Origin: Swaminathania salitolerans
GTDB taxonomy: Bacteria > Pseudomonadota > Alphaproteobacteria > Acetobacterales > Acetobacteraceae
Assembly (NCBI RefSeq): GCF_025994315.1
Contig: NZ_BAQE01000025.1
DNA: 64,000 nucleotides
Direction: 5' to 3' (one strand)
This document shows, piece by piece, positions 45,225 through 53,520 of the stretch. Below the pieces are notes generated by a model. That model made no database searches and had not been told where the DNA came from. It saw nothing but the letters and a program-made list of their open reading frames with translations. The first letter of the stretch is position 1. Every line of letters starts with the position of its first letter. Both the position numbers and the translations under genes were made by a program.

Positions 45225-45755
45225 ATGACCCTCGGGCGTCAGATACGGACCCAGAGGCTTTTGCTCCAGCCCGTTTCCTGGCGCGACCTCCAGGACATGA
45301 TCCGCCTCAAGACCAGCGGCGCCTCTTTCGGGCGCATGCTGGGCGGGGTGCGTTCCTTGCAGCAGGTCGAGGACGAAATGGCCGACGATCTCGCTTTCTG
45401 GGCCAAGCGTGGGATCGGCATCTTCACCATTCGCGAGAACGATCGCTTCGTGGGGATCACGGGGCTGCATGAGCGCCCGGACGGTCGTGGTCTCGGGCTG
45501 CGTTTCGCGCTGGTGCCCGAGGCCGCAGGGCGAGGGATCGCCCGCGAGGCCGCCGGTGCCGCCCTGCGCTTTGCACTCGATTCAGGAATCGAGAGAGTGG
45601 TGGGTGTGACCCGGGAGGACAACATGCCATCGCGTATCGTGTTGGGCAGTATCGGCATGCATCACGTCGAGAGCTTCGAACGCGACGGATATCTGATGCT
45701 CGTTTATGAAATCAGACAGGACGCGGGCGTGTCGCCGGGGGCGATTGCCCCCTGA
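45225..45755 (+). CDS. GNAT N-acetyltransferase (RimJ/RimL-like)
   Basis: The protein has 176 residues. IRTQRLLLQPVSWRDLQDMI is the typical RimJ/RimL start. The acetyl-CoA loop is VPEAAGRGIAREAAGAAL (motif A, R/Q-x-x-G-x-G/A), and NMPSRIVLGSIGMHHVESF is motif B with the usual N-x-x-S-x-x-V-x-x-x-x-G-M. It would acetylate an amine on a protein N-terminus or small molecule; target unknown. It follows ettA by 68 nt. Confidence 0.9.
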   Translation: MTLGRQIRTQRLLLQPVSWRDLQDMIRLKTSGASFGRMLGGVRSLQQVEDEMADDLAFWAKRGIGIFTIRENDRFVGITGLHERPDGRGLGLRFALVPEAAGRGIAREAAGAALRFALDSGIERVVGVTREDNMPSRIVLGSIGMHHVESFERDGYLMLVYEIRQDAGVSPGAIAP

Positions 45756-45768
45756 GGGCTGACGTCCC

Positions 45769-45787
45769 GCACCGGTGCTGCCGGTGC
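45769..45787. terminator. Hairpin between convergent GNAT and mlaC genes
   Basis: GCACCGG-TGCTG-CCGGTGC is a 7-bp perfect stem 13 nt past the GNAT stop, without a T tract. Confidence 0.4.
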
Positions 45788-45854
45788 AGGGGGTGTCGTG
45801 CGGGGGAGGAGGGAGCCGACTGGCCGCCTCGTTTCATCTCCCCATGCGCATCGC

Positions 45855-46472
45855 TCAGTGGTGGTGCGACAGCTGGCGCTCGAGCGCCTTGATCAGGGTT
45901 GCGACATTGCCGCCATTGCGCGCGAGATAGGAGCTGTAATCCTGACGTTGCGTCAGACGCAGGCTCGTACCCTCGCCGATCATGTCAACGATCTTCATGC
46001 CGCCATCATGAGCGATCAGCAGTTGCATGTCGGCCGTCGGCTGGCCGGGTCGCATGATCTGCGCGCTCACCAGTTCGCCATTGGGCGACGAGCTCGTGCC
46101 TGTCACCCGGAAGCTCACGCCCTTGTAGTCGCCGATCTTGTCCGTCACTGCATTGACGAGCACCTGATGGAACAGCTTCAGATAGTGTGTCTGCTGCTCG
46201 GGCGTTGCAGTGCGCCAGTAGCGGCCCAGACAGAACTTGCCGATCGTTGCGATATCGACGTTCTGCTGCAGCAGGGGAAGAACCTCCTGCTTCTTTTCGG
46301 TCAGGGACTTGTTGCTGTTGATGATGTCGACCAGCGCGCTGCCGAAATGGGTCACGAACCCCTTGGCATCCTCGGCCCGGGCCGGCTGGGAGAGGGCTGT
46401 CATCGAGAGCAGCGCCGTAGCTGCAAGGCCAAGGGCGGTGCGACGGGTCAGGGAAAGGCAGGATCTGAACAT
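45855..46472 (-). CDS. mlaC: MlaC-type periplasmic phospholipid-binding protein
   Basis: A 205-residue protein with a signal peptide ending QPARA-ED. The mature part fits MlaC/Ttg2D: EKKQEVLPLLQQNVDIATIGKFCLGRYWRTATPEQQ (read in two parts), YLKLFHQVLV, VDMIGEGTSLRLTQRQDY. MlaC carries phospholipid between the outer-membrane MlaA complex and the inner-membrane MlaFEDB importer. It lies 12 nt behind mlaA; mlaFED are not in the window. Confidence 0.93.
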   Translation of the reverse strand: MFRSCLSLTRRTALGLAATALLSMTALSQPARAEDAKGFVTHFGSALVDIINSNKSLTEKKQEVLPLLQQNVDIATIGKFCLGRYWRTATPEQQTHYLKLFHQVLVNAVTDKIGDYKGVSFRVTGTSSSPNGELVSAQIMRPGQPTADMQLLIAHDGGMKIVDMIGEGTSLRLTQRQDYSSYLARNGGNVATLIKALERQLSHHH

Positions 46473-46484
46473 GTCGGGAGGTCC

Positions 46485-47357
46485 TTAATTGTACCAGTCC
46501 GGCACGGTTGCCCGGTGGTCGTTACGAAGCGATTCTACCTGGCTGGCGCGATTTTGCTGCCATGCGCTGCGGATGAAGGCGTAGGGATCGAGCGAATCCT
46601 GCTCGACCTGGTCGATCTCGTCAATATGACTGGAGAAACCGCCGAGCACGCCTGCGATATTATACGCCCAGTTGAAGGTCAGGAGTCCATAACCGCGTGG
46701 CACGTAGTTGATGGGCGAAAGCCCCTGCGCGATGGCGTAGCCGCCTGCATCGCGGAAGGTATTCGGCCCGAGTCCGGGCAGGAAGAGATAGGGGCCGCTC
46801 GGGACGCCCCAGCTCGCGAGCGTCAGCCCGGGATCGCTGTCGTGATGAGGATAGCCGAGCGATGTCGCCACATCGATGAACCCGGCAGCGCCGAGGGTCA
46901 TGTTGATGACATAGCGCATGAAATCGTCGCCAGCGCGGCGCGGTTTTCCGGCGCCGACATCGCTGAAGAAGACGGTCGGCATGTACCAGGTCTGGTTCAG
47001 GTTATCGATCGAGTTGCGGATCGGCTTCGGAACGGCCCAGGCCCATGCCTTGCCCACCGGACGCAGGGCGTTGTGATAGGCCCACATCTGGATACCGTAC
47101 ATCTTGCGATTGACCGGCTCGTACGGGTCGTTCGCTTCCTTGTAATCCGCGAGCGCCTCCGGGTCTTTCGGGGGCGGATTGCGCCAGCTCGCGCAGGCGC
47201 CGAGCGAGAGCAGAACGGTGGATCCGATGAGAAGGCGGCCGACGAGAACACGGCTCCCCGGACGCTGCCCCGGACGCAGCTCGCGCCGTTTCGTTTCCGT
47301 CCGGACGGTGGAACCGGCCTCTGGCCGGGAATCGGAATCACCTAGCGGTGCGCTCAT
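46485..47357 (-). CDS. mlaA: MlaA/VacJ outer-membrane lipoprotein
   Basis: The protein has 290 residues. The lipobox LSLGAC puts the lipidated Cys at about residue 55, after an unusually long, charged n-region; no shorter start with a Met is available. The mature part has NDPYEPVNRKMYGIQMW, FFSDVGAGKPRRAGDDFMRY, GFIDVATSLGYP and GPYLFLPGLGPNTFRDAGG, the VacJ signature blocks. MlaA removes misplaced phospholipid from the outer leaflet of the outer membrane and hands it to MlaC, encoded next. ATG 47355-47357 follows GGGGAT. Confidence 0.93.
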   Translation of the reverse strand: MSAPLGDSDSRPEAGSTVRTETKRRELRPGQRPGSRVLVGRLLIGSTVLLSLGACASWRNPPPKDPEALADYKEANDPYEPVNRKMYGIQMWAYHNALRPVGKAWAWAVPKPIRNSIDNLNQTWYMPTVFFSDVGAGKPRRAGDDFMRYVINMTLGAAGFIDVATSLGYPHHDSDPGLTLASWGVPSGPYLFLPGLGPNTFRDAGGYAIAQGLSPINYVPRGYGLLTFNWAYNIAGVLGGFSSHIDEIDQVEQDSLDPYAFIRSAWQQNRASQVESLRNDHRATVPDWYN

Positions 47358-47714
47358 CGCTATCCCCAAGTCGCATCAGCGGACATGGTCACCGGTTCTG
47401 GGCGGTGCCCGCTGACGATCAGTTTGTCGCTGGCCGCATTCCGGCCCGCTTTTCGTTTCTCAGAAGCGTGTCAGGAAATCAGCATGACATCATCGGCCTT
47501 TCCGGCAAAGAGGTCCCACTGTCTCTCCCGAGACGCAGCATCGTGGTTTTCTAGCACGATGTCTGTCGGACGCCAGACCGTAGATGCCAGTTCATGCCGG
47601 GAGCCTAGCGTCTGGCATGGCGTCCGGTTGTCCGAGATGGAGGATATGTACTTTGACACAGAACCTTTCCGCGAGCACTGTGGCGCGAAATCAACAGATG
47701 GAAGCGTTCGATCG
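47358..47714. other. 357-bp divergent spacer between mlaA and galM
   Basis: No gene is recognisable. It contains an imperfect inverted repeat (GGACGCCAGAC at 47570-47580 against GTCTGGC and GGCGTCC at 47612-47627) and an isolated TTGACA near 47655 without a matching -10 box. Confidence 0.45.
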
Positions 47715-48866
47715 ATGAAACCAGTTTGGAAGCATGCCGCCTCCGTTGCCGTTCTGGCCGGTTTGCTCGGTGGCGTTGCCCAGGCCGCGCCGGGCGTGAA
47801 GGTGCAGCCCTGGGGGAAGACCCCGTCGGGGCAGGACGTGAAGATGATCACGCTGACGAACGATCATGCCATGACCGTCCGTATCATCACCTATGGAGGC
47901 GTGATCCAGTCCGTCGACGTGCCCGATCGTGAAGGGCATGTTCAGGACGTCGTTCTCGGATTCGGGACGATCGATGGCTACACCAGGGATTCGGCGCAGG
48001 GCGGCCTGTTCTTCGGCGCCATGATCGGCCGTTACGCGAACCGTCTGGCGCATGGTCGGTTCACGGTCGACGGAAAGACCTATCATACCGATCTGACGGA
48101 TCCGCCGAACGCGCTGCATGGGGGCAAGATCGGGTTCGACAAGCATGTCTGGACTCTGGTGGGCACGAAAAAGACCGCAAGCGAGTCCAGCGTGACCCTG
48201 CAGCTCGTCAGCCCGAACGGCGATCAGGGTTTCCCTGGGAAGCTGACGACCGACGTGACCTACACGCTCGATGAGAACAATGCGCTCAGCCTGCATTATA
48301 CGGCCACGACCGATGCGCCGACCGTGCTGAACCTGACCAACCATTCCTACTGGAACCTGAACGGCGAGGGATCGGGGACGGTCGAGAACGAGATTCTCCA
48401 GATCAATGCCGGGCATTATACGCCCACGGACTCGACCTCGATTCCGACGGGCGAGATTGCGACCGTCGAGAATACGCCGCTCGATTTCCGCAAGCCGACC
48501 CGGATCGGCGATCGGCTGCGCAGCGATTTCCAGCAGATGCTGTTTGCGCGCGGCTACGACAATAACTGGGTGATCGATGGCGCCTATGGCAAGGCGCCCC
48601 GTTCGGCAGCGACCGTCTACGATCCGGCTTCCGGGCGCAGCCTCGAAGTGCTGACCAACCAGCCCGGCCTGCAGGTCTATACGGCCAACTCCCTGACGGG
48701 AAAATACGCGGGAATTTCCCATCGTACCTATCGTCAGACCGATGCCGTGGCGCTTGAAGCCGAGCATTATCCCGACAGCCCGAATCATCCGTCCTTCCCG
48801 ACGACGGAACTGCGTCCGGGTCAGAAATTCGACTACACGACGACCTTCCGTTTCAGCAATCGCTGA
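47715..48866 (+). CDS. galM: Secreted aldose 1-epimerase (galactose mutarotase)
   Basis: The protein has 383 residues. A signal peptide (MKPVWKHAASVAVLAGLLGG, cut near AQA-AP) precedes the mutarotase fold: TYGGVIQSVDVPDREG, FFGAMIGRYANRLAHGRF, NALHGGKIGFDKHVW, the catalytic-His block LNLTNHSYWNLNG, and the catalytic Glu in VALEAEHYPDSPNHPSFP. It interconverts alpha and beta anomers of glucose or galactose. Location in the periplasm would feed the beta-anomer-specific membrane sugar dehydrogenases of acetic acid bacteria (inference). A strong hairpin follows the stop. Confidence 0.93.
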   Translation: MKPVWKHAASVAVLAGLLGGVAQAAPGVKVQPWGKTPSGQDVKMITLTNDHAMTVRIITYGGVIQSVDVPDREGHVQDVVLGFGTIDGYTRDSAQGGLFFGAMIGRYANRLAHGRFTVDGKTYHTDLTDPPNALHGGKIGFDKHVWTLVGTKKTASESSVTLQLVSPNGDQGFPGKLTTDVTYTLDENNALSLHYTATTDAPTVLNLTNHSYWNLNGEGSGTVENEILQINAGHYTPTDSTSIPTGEIATVENTPLDFRKPTRIGDRLRSDFQQMLFARGYDNNWVIDGAYGKAPRSAATVYDPASGRSLEVLTNQPGLQVYTANSLTGKYAGISHRTYRQTDAVALEAEHYPDSPNHPSFPTTELRPGQKFDYTTTFRFSNR

Positions 48867-48873
48867 CGGATGA

Positions 48874-48920
48874 GCATAACCGGTGCGTGGCGACGAAGCG
48901 TCGCCTCGCGCCGGTTATGC
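48874..48920 (+). terminator. Long nested hairpin after galM
   Basis: GCATAACCGG (48874-48883) pairs perfectly with CCGGTTATGC (48911-48920), and inside it GGCGAC pairs with GTCGCC around GAAGC. It begins 7 nt after the galM stop. There is no T run, so it may act as a 3' stabiliser or factor-dependent terminator. Confidence 0.6.
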
Positions 48921-49118
48921 GCGATTTCCTCGATTGAAACCCGGATACCGGGACGCGCAAGAAGCCCGCACTGCCCCGTGAGGCGAGGACCTCTGCCAGT
49001 TCCCGTTCGCAGCCGCCCGGCTCTCATGCCCGGCCCGAATGCCCTGTTCCGAACGCACCGGTCAGAACGCATCGGCCCGATCCCTGCTATGCGAGCTCTC
49101 CGGCTCAGGGTTTCCGGC

Positions 49119-49946
49119 TCAGAGTTTCCTGTCGCGCTTGATCCGATCCCAGGCGGCATTGATGCGTGCGACACGATCCGCCGCCTTGGCCATGGCCTCC
49201 GGCCCGAGATTTTTCTGACCCAGAACATCTGGATGATGCTCGCGTATCAGCATACGCCAGCGGGCGCGCACTTCCTGATCGGTCGCCATACGGGTCAGAC
49301 CGAGCTCGACATAGGCGTCGCTCTCGCTTCCGACCGATCCCGAGCGCCCGGTCTCGGCCCGGTCCCATGCGCCGGGCGGCAGGCCGAATGCTGCGTGCAC
49401 TTTCCTGAGAAAGGTCAGCTCGGCGGGATGAAGGGCAGCGCCGGGAGGGAGATCGGCCCGCGCGATCACGAACAGCGCCATGAGCAACTGTTCGAGCGGT
49501 GCGCGATCCTTCGCGAATCCCTTGCCCAGCTCTCTTGCATACATCTCGAAATCGTCGGTGCGATCGCGGGCGCGGTCGAACAGCATCCCCACCTCGCGGC
49601 CGGTTTCCGGCGGGAACTGGAAGAGACTGCGAAATGCCCTGATCTCGGCCTTGTTCACCGGACCGTCGATTTTCGCCATCTTGGCGCAGAGTGCGACGAG
49701 ACCGATCGCATAAAGCTGGTCGGTCTTGCCGAGAAGGGAAGACATCTTCGCGGCAGCCATGAACGCCGCCCCGTTGGGGTCGGGCTGGCCACGGCTGCGC
49801 CAGTGGTCGTTCCACCCGCCTGCCGGAGTCTCGAGAAGTGCGCCGCGATCGGCGGCATGACCCAGAGCGGCTCCCATGAGTGCGCCCATCGGGCCACCCA
49901 CAGCGAAACCGGCTACGCCACCGAACATCTTTCCCCAGAATGCCAT
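49119..49946 (-). CDS. DjlA-like TerB/J-domain co-chaperone
   Basis: A 275-residue protein. The N-terminus has glycine-zipper character (GKMFGGVAGFAVGGPMGALM), the middle is a TerB-like helical domain (LYAIGLVALCAKMAKIDGPV), and the C-terminal J domain contains the HPD motif in IREHHPDVLGQKN. This arrangement is that of DjlA, which recruits DnaK to the inner membrane. The last residues KRDRKL replace the usual longer tail. Confidence 0.9.
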   Translation of the reverse strand: MAFWGKMFGGVAGFAVGGPMGALMGAALGHAADRGALLETPAGGWNDHWRSRGQPDPNGAAFMAAAKMSSLLGKTDQLYAIGLVALCAKMAKIDGPVNKAEIRAFRSLFQFPPETGREVGMLFDRARDRTDDFEMYARELGKGFAKDRAPLEQLLMALFVIARADLPPGAALHPAELTFLRKVHAAFGLPPGAWDRAETGRSGSVGSESDAYVELGLTRMATDQEVRARWRMLIREHHPDVLGQKNLGPEAMAKAADRVARINAAWDRIKRDRKL

Positions 49947-50068
49947 GGCTCATGGGTAGCATGAGCACGCGGGAGAACTCAAACGAAGGGAGAACGCGCC
50001 GCGCGGTTTTCCTCCGTGGCACGCAGCTATGTTTGCCGCGCCCCCGGGACTGGGGCAGATTGGGTGGC

Positions 50069-50548
50069 ATGATACGCATTCTGATCGATTCCGATGCCTG
50101 TCCGGTCAAGGACGAAATCTATCGTGTGGCCGGACGGTACGGGTTGCATGTTCTCGTCGTCGCGAACCGGATGATCGCGGTCCCCGCCTCGCCGCTGATC
50201 GAGCGCGTCGTGGTCGATCAGGGGCCGGATGTCGCGGATGACTGGATCGCGGAGCATGTGGCCGCAAGAGACATCGTCATCACGGCCGATATCCCGCTCG
50301 CCGCGCGATGCGTCGAGAAGGAGGCGTTCGTTCTGGAGCCCAAGGGGAGGGTGCTCGACGGAGATGCCATCGGCATGGCGCTGGCCATGAGAAATCTCAT
50401 GACCGATCTCCGTTCGGCAGGCATGGTGACACCGGGCGCGGCGAGTTTCGGAAAATCCGACCGATCGCGCTTCCTGTCTGCACTCGATACGCTGGTGAAC
50501 AAGGCCCGGAAACCGACCCTTGCCGGATTGCGTGCACCGGAGCCCTAA
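50069..50548 (+). CDS. YaiI/YqxD family protein (DUF188)
   Basis: The protein has 159 residues. MIRILIDSDACPVKDEIYRV and VVVDQGPDVADDWIA, DIVITADIPLAARC, and GRVLDGDAIGMALAMRNL are the DUF188 signature blocks, a PIN-like fold with conserved Asp residues. The biochemical role is unknown. ATG 50069 is in the 122-bp divergent spacer with the DjlA-like gene. Confidence 0.92.
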   Translation: MIRILIDSDACPVKDEIYRVAGRYGLHVLVVANRMIAVPASPLIERVVVDQGPDVADDWIAEHVAARDIVITADIPLAARCVEKEAFVLEPKGRVLDGDAIGMALAMRNLMTDLRSAGMVTPGAASFGKSDRSRFLSALDTLVNKARKPTLAGLRAPEP

Positions 50549-50623
50549 GACGGTCCGGATCCGTTCTCAAGAGCTTTGCTCTCTCGGCTCCTGCGGCCCC
50601 GGCCTGGTCCGCGCCGCGCTTGC

Positions 50624-52081
50624 TCAGGCCGCAACGGAGGCGGGAGAACGCGTTTCTTCCATTAGGGGAACCACGCGGATCGCCAGTATTGAAGGAAGAG
50701 CGGTCAGGGTTTCCGGGAGACTTTCGGGCAGGGCGATCTCGGCCCGCCCCTTGGTCCAGCGCATATCGGCTCGCTCGACCGGATGCCAGCCTTTGAGATC
50801 TTCGCCCATGAAATCGATCATGACCGGAGAAGTCGAGCAGGCACCATAAAGGGTGATATCCCCCACCAGAAGTCCAAGAGCGCGACGGTCATCCACAAAG
50901 GGACCGATCCGGTCGCAGGGGCGTGACGTTGCCGTCTCCAGCGAGGCGCGCCGCACTGACGCGTCGAGCGGAAAGATAATCTGGTTCCCGACACGACGAA
51001 GGGCTTTTATCTCGGAGCCGTCAGGAAGGACGAGGCGGACGGAGTTTTCGATTGCCGCAGGAAAAGCGGCCTCTCCGGGTGAAAAGCGCGTCCCGCACCG
51101 CGTTGCGATTCTGCGATGGATAGGCTCGACGAATGATCGGTCCGTATTCATGGGGTAGCAGGGGGGATCGCTCTCGCCGCCCGGTATGGCGTCAGACATC
51201 GCCTCCGGTATCGTCCCGTGGGTCGTCTCGAAGCGCCAGTCGGCCTTGCCGCTACCATGGAGTGTTTCGGAGAGGATCCCGTTGACCGTGATCAGCGCGT
51301 GGCGGCGTGTTCTGAGATGGAAGATCCGGTATGGCTGCATATCGCGCCGATAGGCGATCGATCCGCCGTTGACGAGCATTCGCGCGGGTATGAGCTGTCC
51401 CTCGACGAAGATCCCGTGCTCCGCAGTGACGTGCAGATCGGCGTTCGGCAGGTTTTCGCCGAGCGCGCCTGCGCGTATGCAAACAGGGTAGCCGGACATA
51501 TCGTCGGGCCGTTCCGGATCGGGATGAACGAGGGAGGAACCAATCCACCGGATGGTTTCTATCGAGGTTCCATCCGCTCTGGTGACGAAGATTTCGTCGT
51601 CGATGTTCAGCGTCTCGATCGCCCGCGGACCATCGGGCGTTTCGACACGCGTGCCTGCCAGATAGCATGGGGTGAAGCGTTGCGGCGCCGTACCGGAATC
51701 ATCCTGAGTGAGCCGGACTGTGACACCGTCTATGGTTACAAGGAAATCGTTCCCGGCTCCGCTGGACTTTCCCGAACCGGGATAGCTGATCTCCAGCGAC
51801 TTCCAGTCGACGACCTGATCGCCGAGAAAGACGATGTGATATGCGCCGTTCGTCGAGCCCAGAATGAGGATACCCCAATCGGGGTTGCCCCATGAGTAAT
51901 CGTAGTCCCAGCTTATAGAATCCCCGCTCTGGGGATCGTCGAAATCGATTTTCCAGCCATCGATCGAGGCATCGACGTCATTGTGGACATCGCCTAGATC
52001 GATGCAACCTTTGTTATCGCTTACGGTAAAATAGCTTCCTGAGAACGTATAGTTTCCAGTAGAAAAAATCTGGTCCGGCAT
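50624..52081 (-). CDS. Second Hint-domain protein
   Basis: The protein has 485 residues and no signal peptide. About 1-130 is a beta-rich N-terminal domain (FSGSYFTVSDNKGCIDLG, ISYPGSGKSSGAGNDFLV). The Hint_2 domain begins at about Cys138 (TPCYLAGTRVETPDGPRAIE), with VTAEHGIFVEGQLIPARMLV and HLRTRRHALITVNGILSETL. From about residue 391 comes RIGPFVDDRRALGLLVGDIT and DLKGWHPVERADMRWTKGRA, matching the C-terminal module of the Hint protein at 40451-42328; the N-termini are unrelated. The pattern is one processing unit with variable surface heads (inference). The 5' flank is AT-rich. Confidence 0.86.
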   Translation of the reverse strand: MPDQIFSTGNYTFSGSYFTVSDNKGCIDLGDVHNDVDASIDGWKIDFDDPQSGDSISWDYDYSWGNPDWGILILGSTNGAYHIVFLGDQVVDWKSLEISYPGSGKSSGAGNDFLVTIDGVTVRLTQDDSGTAPQRFTPCYLAGTRVETPDGPRAIETLNIDDEIFVTRADGTSIETIRWIGSSLVHPDPERPDDMSGYPVCIRAGALGENLPNADLHVTAEHGIFVEGQLIPARMLVNGGSIAYRRDMQPYRIFHLRTRRHALITVNGILSETLHGSGKADWRFETTHGTIPEAMSDAIPGGESDPPCYPMNTDRSFVEPIHRRIATRCGTRFSPGEAAFPAAIENSVRLVLPDGSEIKALRRVGNQIIFPLDASVRRASLETATSRPCDRIGPFVDDRRALGLLVGDITLYGACSTSPVMIDFMGEDLKGWHPVERADMRWTKGRAEIALPESLPETLTALPSILAIRVVPLMEETRSPASVAA

Positions 52082-52218
52082 GGTCGTGCACTCCTATGAA
52101 GGCGCGCATTCCGAATGCCGATCGCTGACCTCTTCCGGTGCGCGTCGCTATCGGTGTAGATAGACTACATTGTGATTCCGAATATATTATTTTTTATTTG
52201 GTAATCAATATCATCTGG

Positions 52219-52455
52219 TTATTTAGATATGCATAAATCGGATCTGAGATGGCGCAAGACAGCCAGTCTCAGCGACGATGCGAGAGGCCGGTCCGGCGAT
52301 CGTGAGGAGTCGATCTGCGCGACAAGCGCCGCCATGGAGCGGCCCGCGCTCATCTCCTCCAGTACGGACCAGAACTCCGGCTCTAGCGCGATGCTCGTCC
52401 GGTGCCCCGACAGGGTAAAACTGCGTTTGACCAGGGCGGTCTTCGGGGCGGTCAT
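52219..52455 (-). CDS. Ribbon-helix-helix protein (RHH_4 type)
   Basis: A 78-residue protein: KRSFTLSGHRTSIALEPEFW is the beta strand and first helix, then VLEEMSAGRSMAALVAQID, the pattern of the alphaproteobacterial RHH_4 family, presumed DNA-binding. Its ATG overlaps the queG stop (ATGA), so it is translationally coupled to the queuosine genes. Target unknown. Confidence 0.85.
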   Translation of the reverse strand: MTAPKTALVKRSFTLSGHRTSIALEPEFWSVLEEMSAGRSMAALVAQIDSSRSPDRPLASSLRLAVLRHLRSDLCISK

Positions 52456-53507
52456 CGGTCCGGCTCCGCAAGCTGCGTCCAGGCCCACACTGCCGCTTCG
52501 GCGACCGTTTCGTTTTCGTCCGCCATGAGTGAGGCGATCAGAGGCAGTTTCGTCGCATCTCCGGAATTTCCCAATGCGACGAGCACGTTTCTGACGAAAC
52601 GGTTGCGCCCGATACGCTTGATGGGCGAGCCGGAGAAGAAACTGCGAAATCCGGCATCGTCCAGCCGGGCCAGATCGTCCAGTTCCGGCGCCATGAGATC
52701 GGGGCGGGGTTGCAGCTTCATGTGGCGCGAGGTCGCGGCGAAACGGTTCCATGGGCAGGCATTGAGACAGTCATCGCAGCCATAGATGCGATTGCCCATG
52801 GCCTTGCGGAATTCGACCGGAATCGGCCCGTCATGCTCGATGGTGAGATAGGCGATGCAGCGCCTTGCATCGAGCGCATAAGGGCGCGGGAAGGCATCGG
52901 TCGGGCAGGCGGTCAGGCAACGCGTGCAACTGCCGCACGACCCGGCCCGAGGCGGTGACGGCGTGAGGGCGAGCGTGGTGTAGATCTCGCCCAGAAGCAG
53001 CCATGATCCATGATCGCGCGAAACCAGATTGGTGTGCTTGCCCTGCCAGCCGAGCCGGGCCTGCTCGGCCAGAGGCTTCTCCAGCACCGGCGCGGTATCG
53101 ACGAACACCTTCACCTGCGTGCCCTCGCCACCGACATCCTGACGCACCACGAATTGCGCCAGATGCTTGAGCATGCCCTTGAGCACATCGTGGTAATCGC
53201 GATGGCGGGCATAGACCGAGATCGTGCCTGTATCGGGTCGGTCGAGCGTCTCGGCCGGGTCGGCTTCAGGCGCATAGGACAGGCCGAGCGAGATCACGCT
53301 GCGCACGTCCGGCCAGAGCGCCCTGGGGTCGCCGCGCTGTTCGATGCGCTGTTCCATCCAGCCCATTGTGCCGTGTCGTCCGTCTTCCACAAACTGGCGC
53401 AGGCGCGTGCGGGCTTCTTCGGGCAGGGAGGCATCGCAGAACCCGATCGCATCGAAGCCGAGATGCCGCGCATGATCGGCAATGCGGTCTTCGATGCTCT
53501 TGCTCAT
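52452..53507 (-). CDS. queG: Epoxyqueuosine reductase QueG
   Basis: A 351-residue cobalamin- and iron-sulfur-dependent enzyme that performs the last step of queuosine synthesis in tRNA. Two 4Fe-4S motifs are seen: CGSCTRCLTACPTDAF and CDDCLNACPWNRFA. YARHRDYHDVLKGML and FVDTAPVLEKPLAEQAGL-like FVDTAPVLEKPLAEQARLGW give the B12/active-site region; a HEAT-like C-terminus follows (NRFVRNVLVALGNSGD). It is 13 nt behind tgt. Confidence 0.95.
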   Translation of the reverse strand: MSKSIEDRIADHARHLGFDAIGFCDASLPEEARTRLRQFVEDGRHGTMGWMEQRIEQRGDPRALWPDVRSVISLGLSYAPEADPAETLDRPDTGTISVYARHRDYHDVLKGMLKHLAQFVVRQDVGGEGTQVKVFVDTAPVLEKPLAEQARLGWQGKHTNLVSRDHGSWLLLGEIYTTLALTPSPPRAGSCGSCTRCLTACPTDAFPRPYALDARRCIAYLTIEHDGPIPVEFRKAMGNRIYGCDDCLNACPWNRFAATSRHMKLQPRPDLMAPELDDLARLDDAGFRSFFSGSPIKRIGRNRFVRNVLVALGNSGDATKLPLIASLMADENETVAEAAVWAWTQLAEPDR

Positions 53508-53520
53508 GGGGCAGAGGGCG

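Noticed and set aside
45798..47345. 515-codon plus-strand frame over mlaC and mlaA
   Set aside because: Both Mla proteins are recognisable on the other strand and are adjacent as expected.
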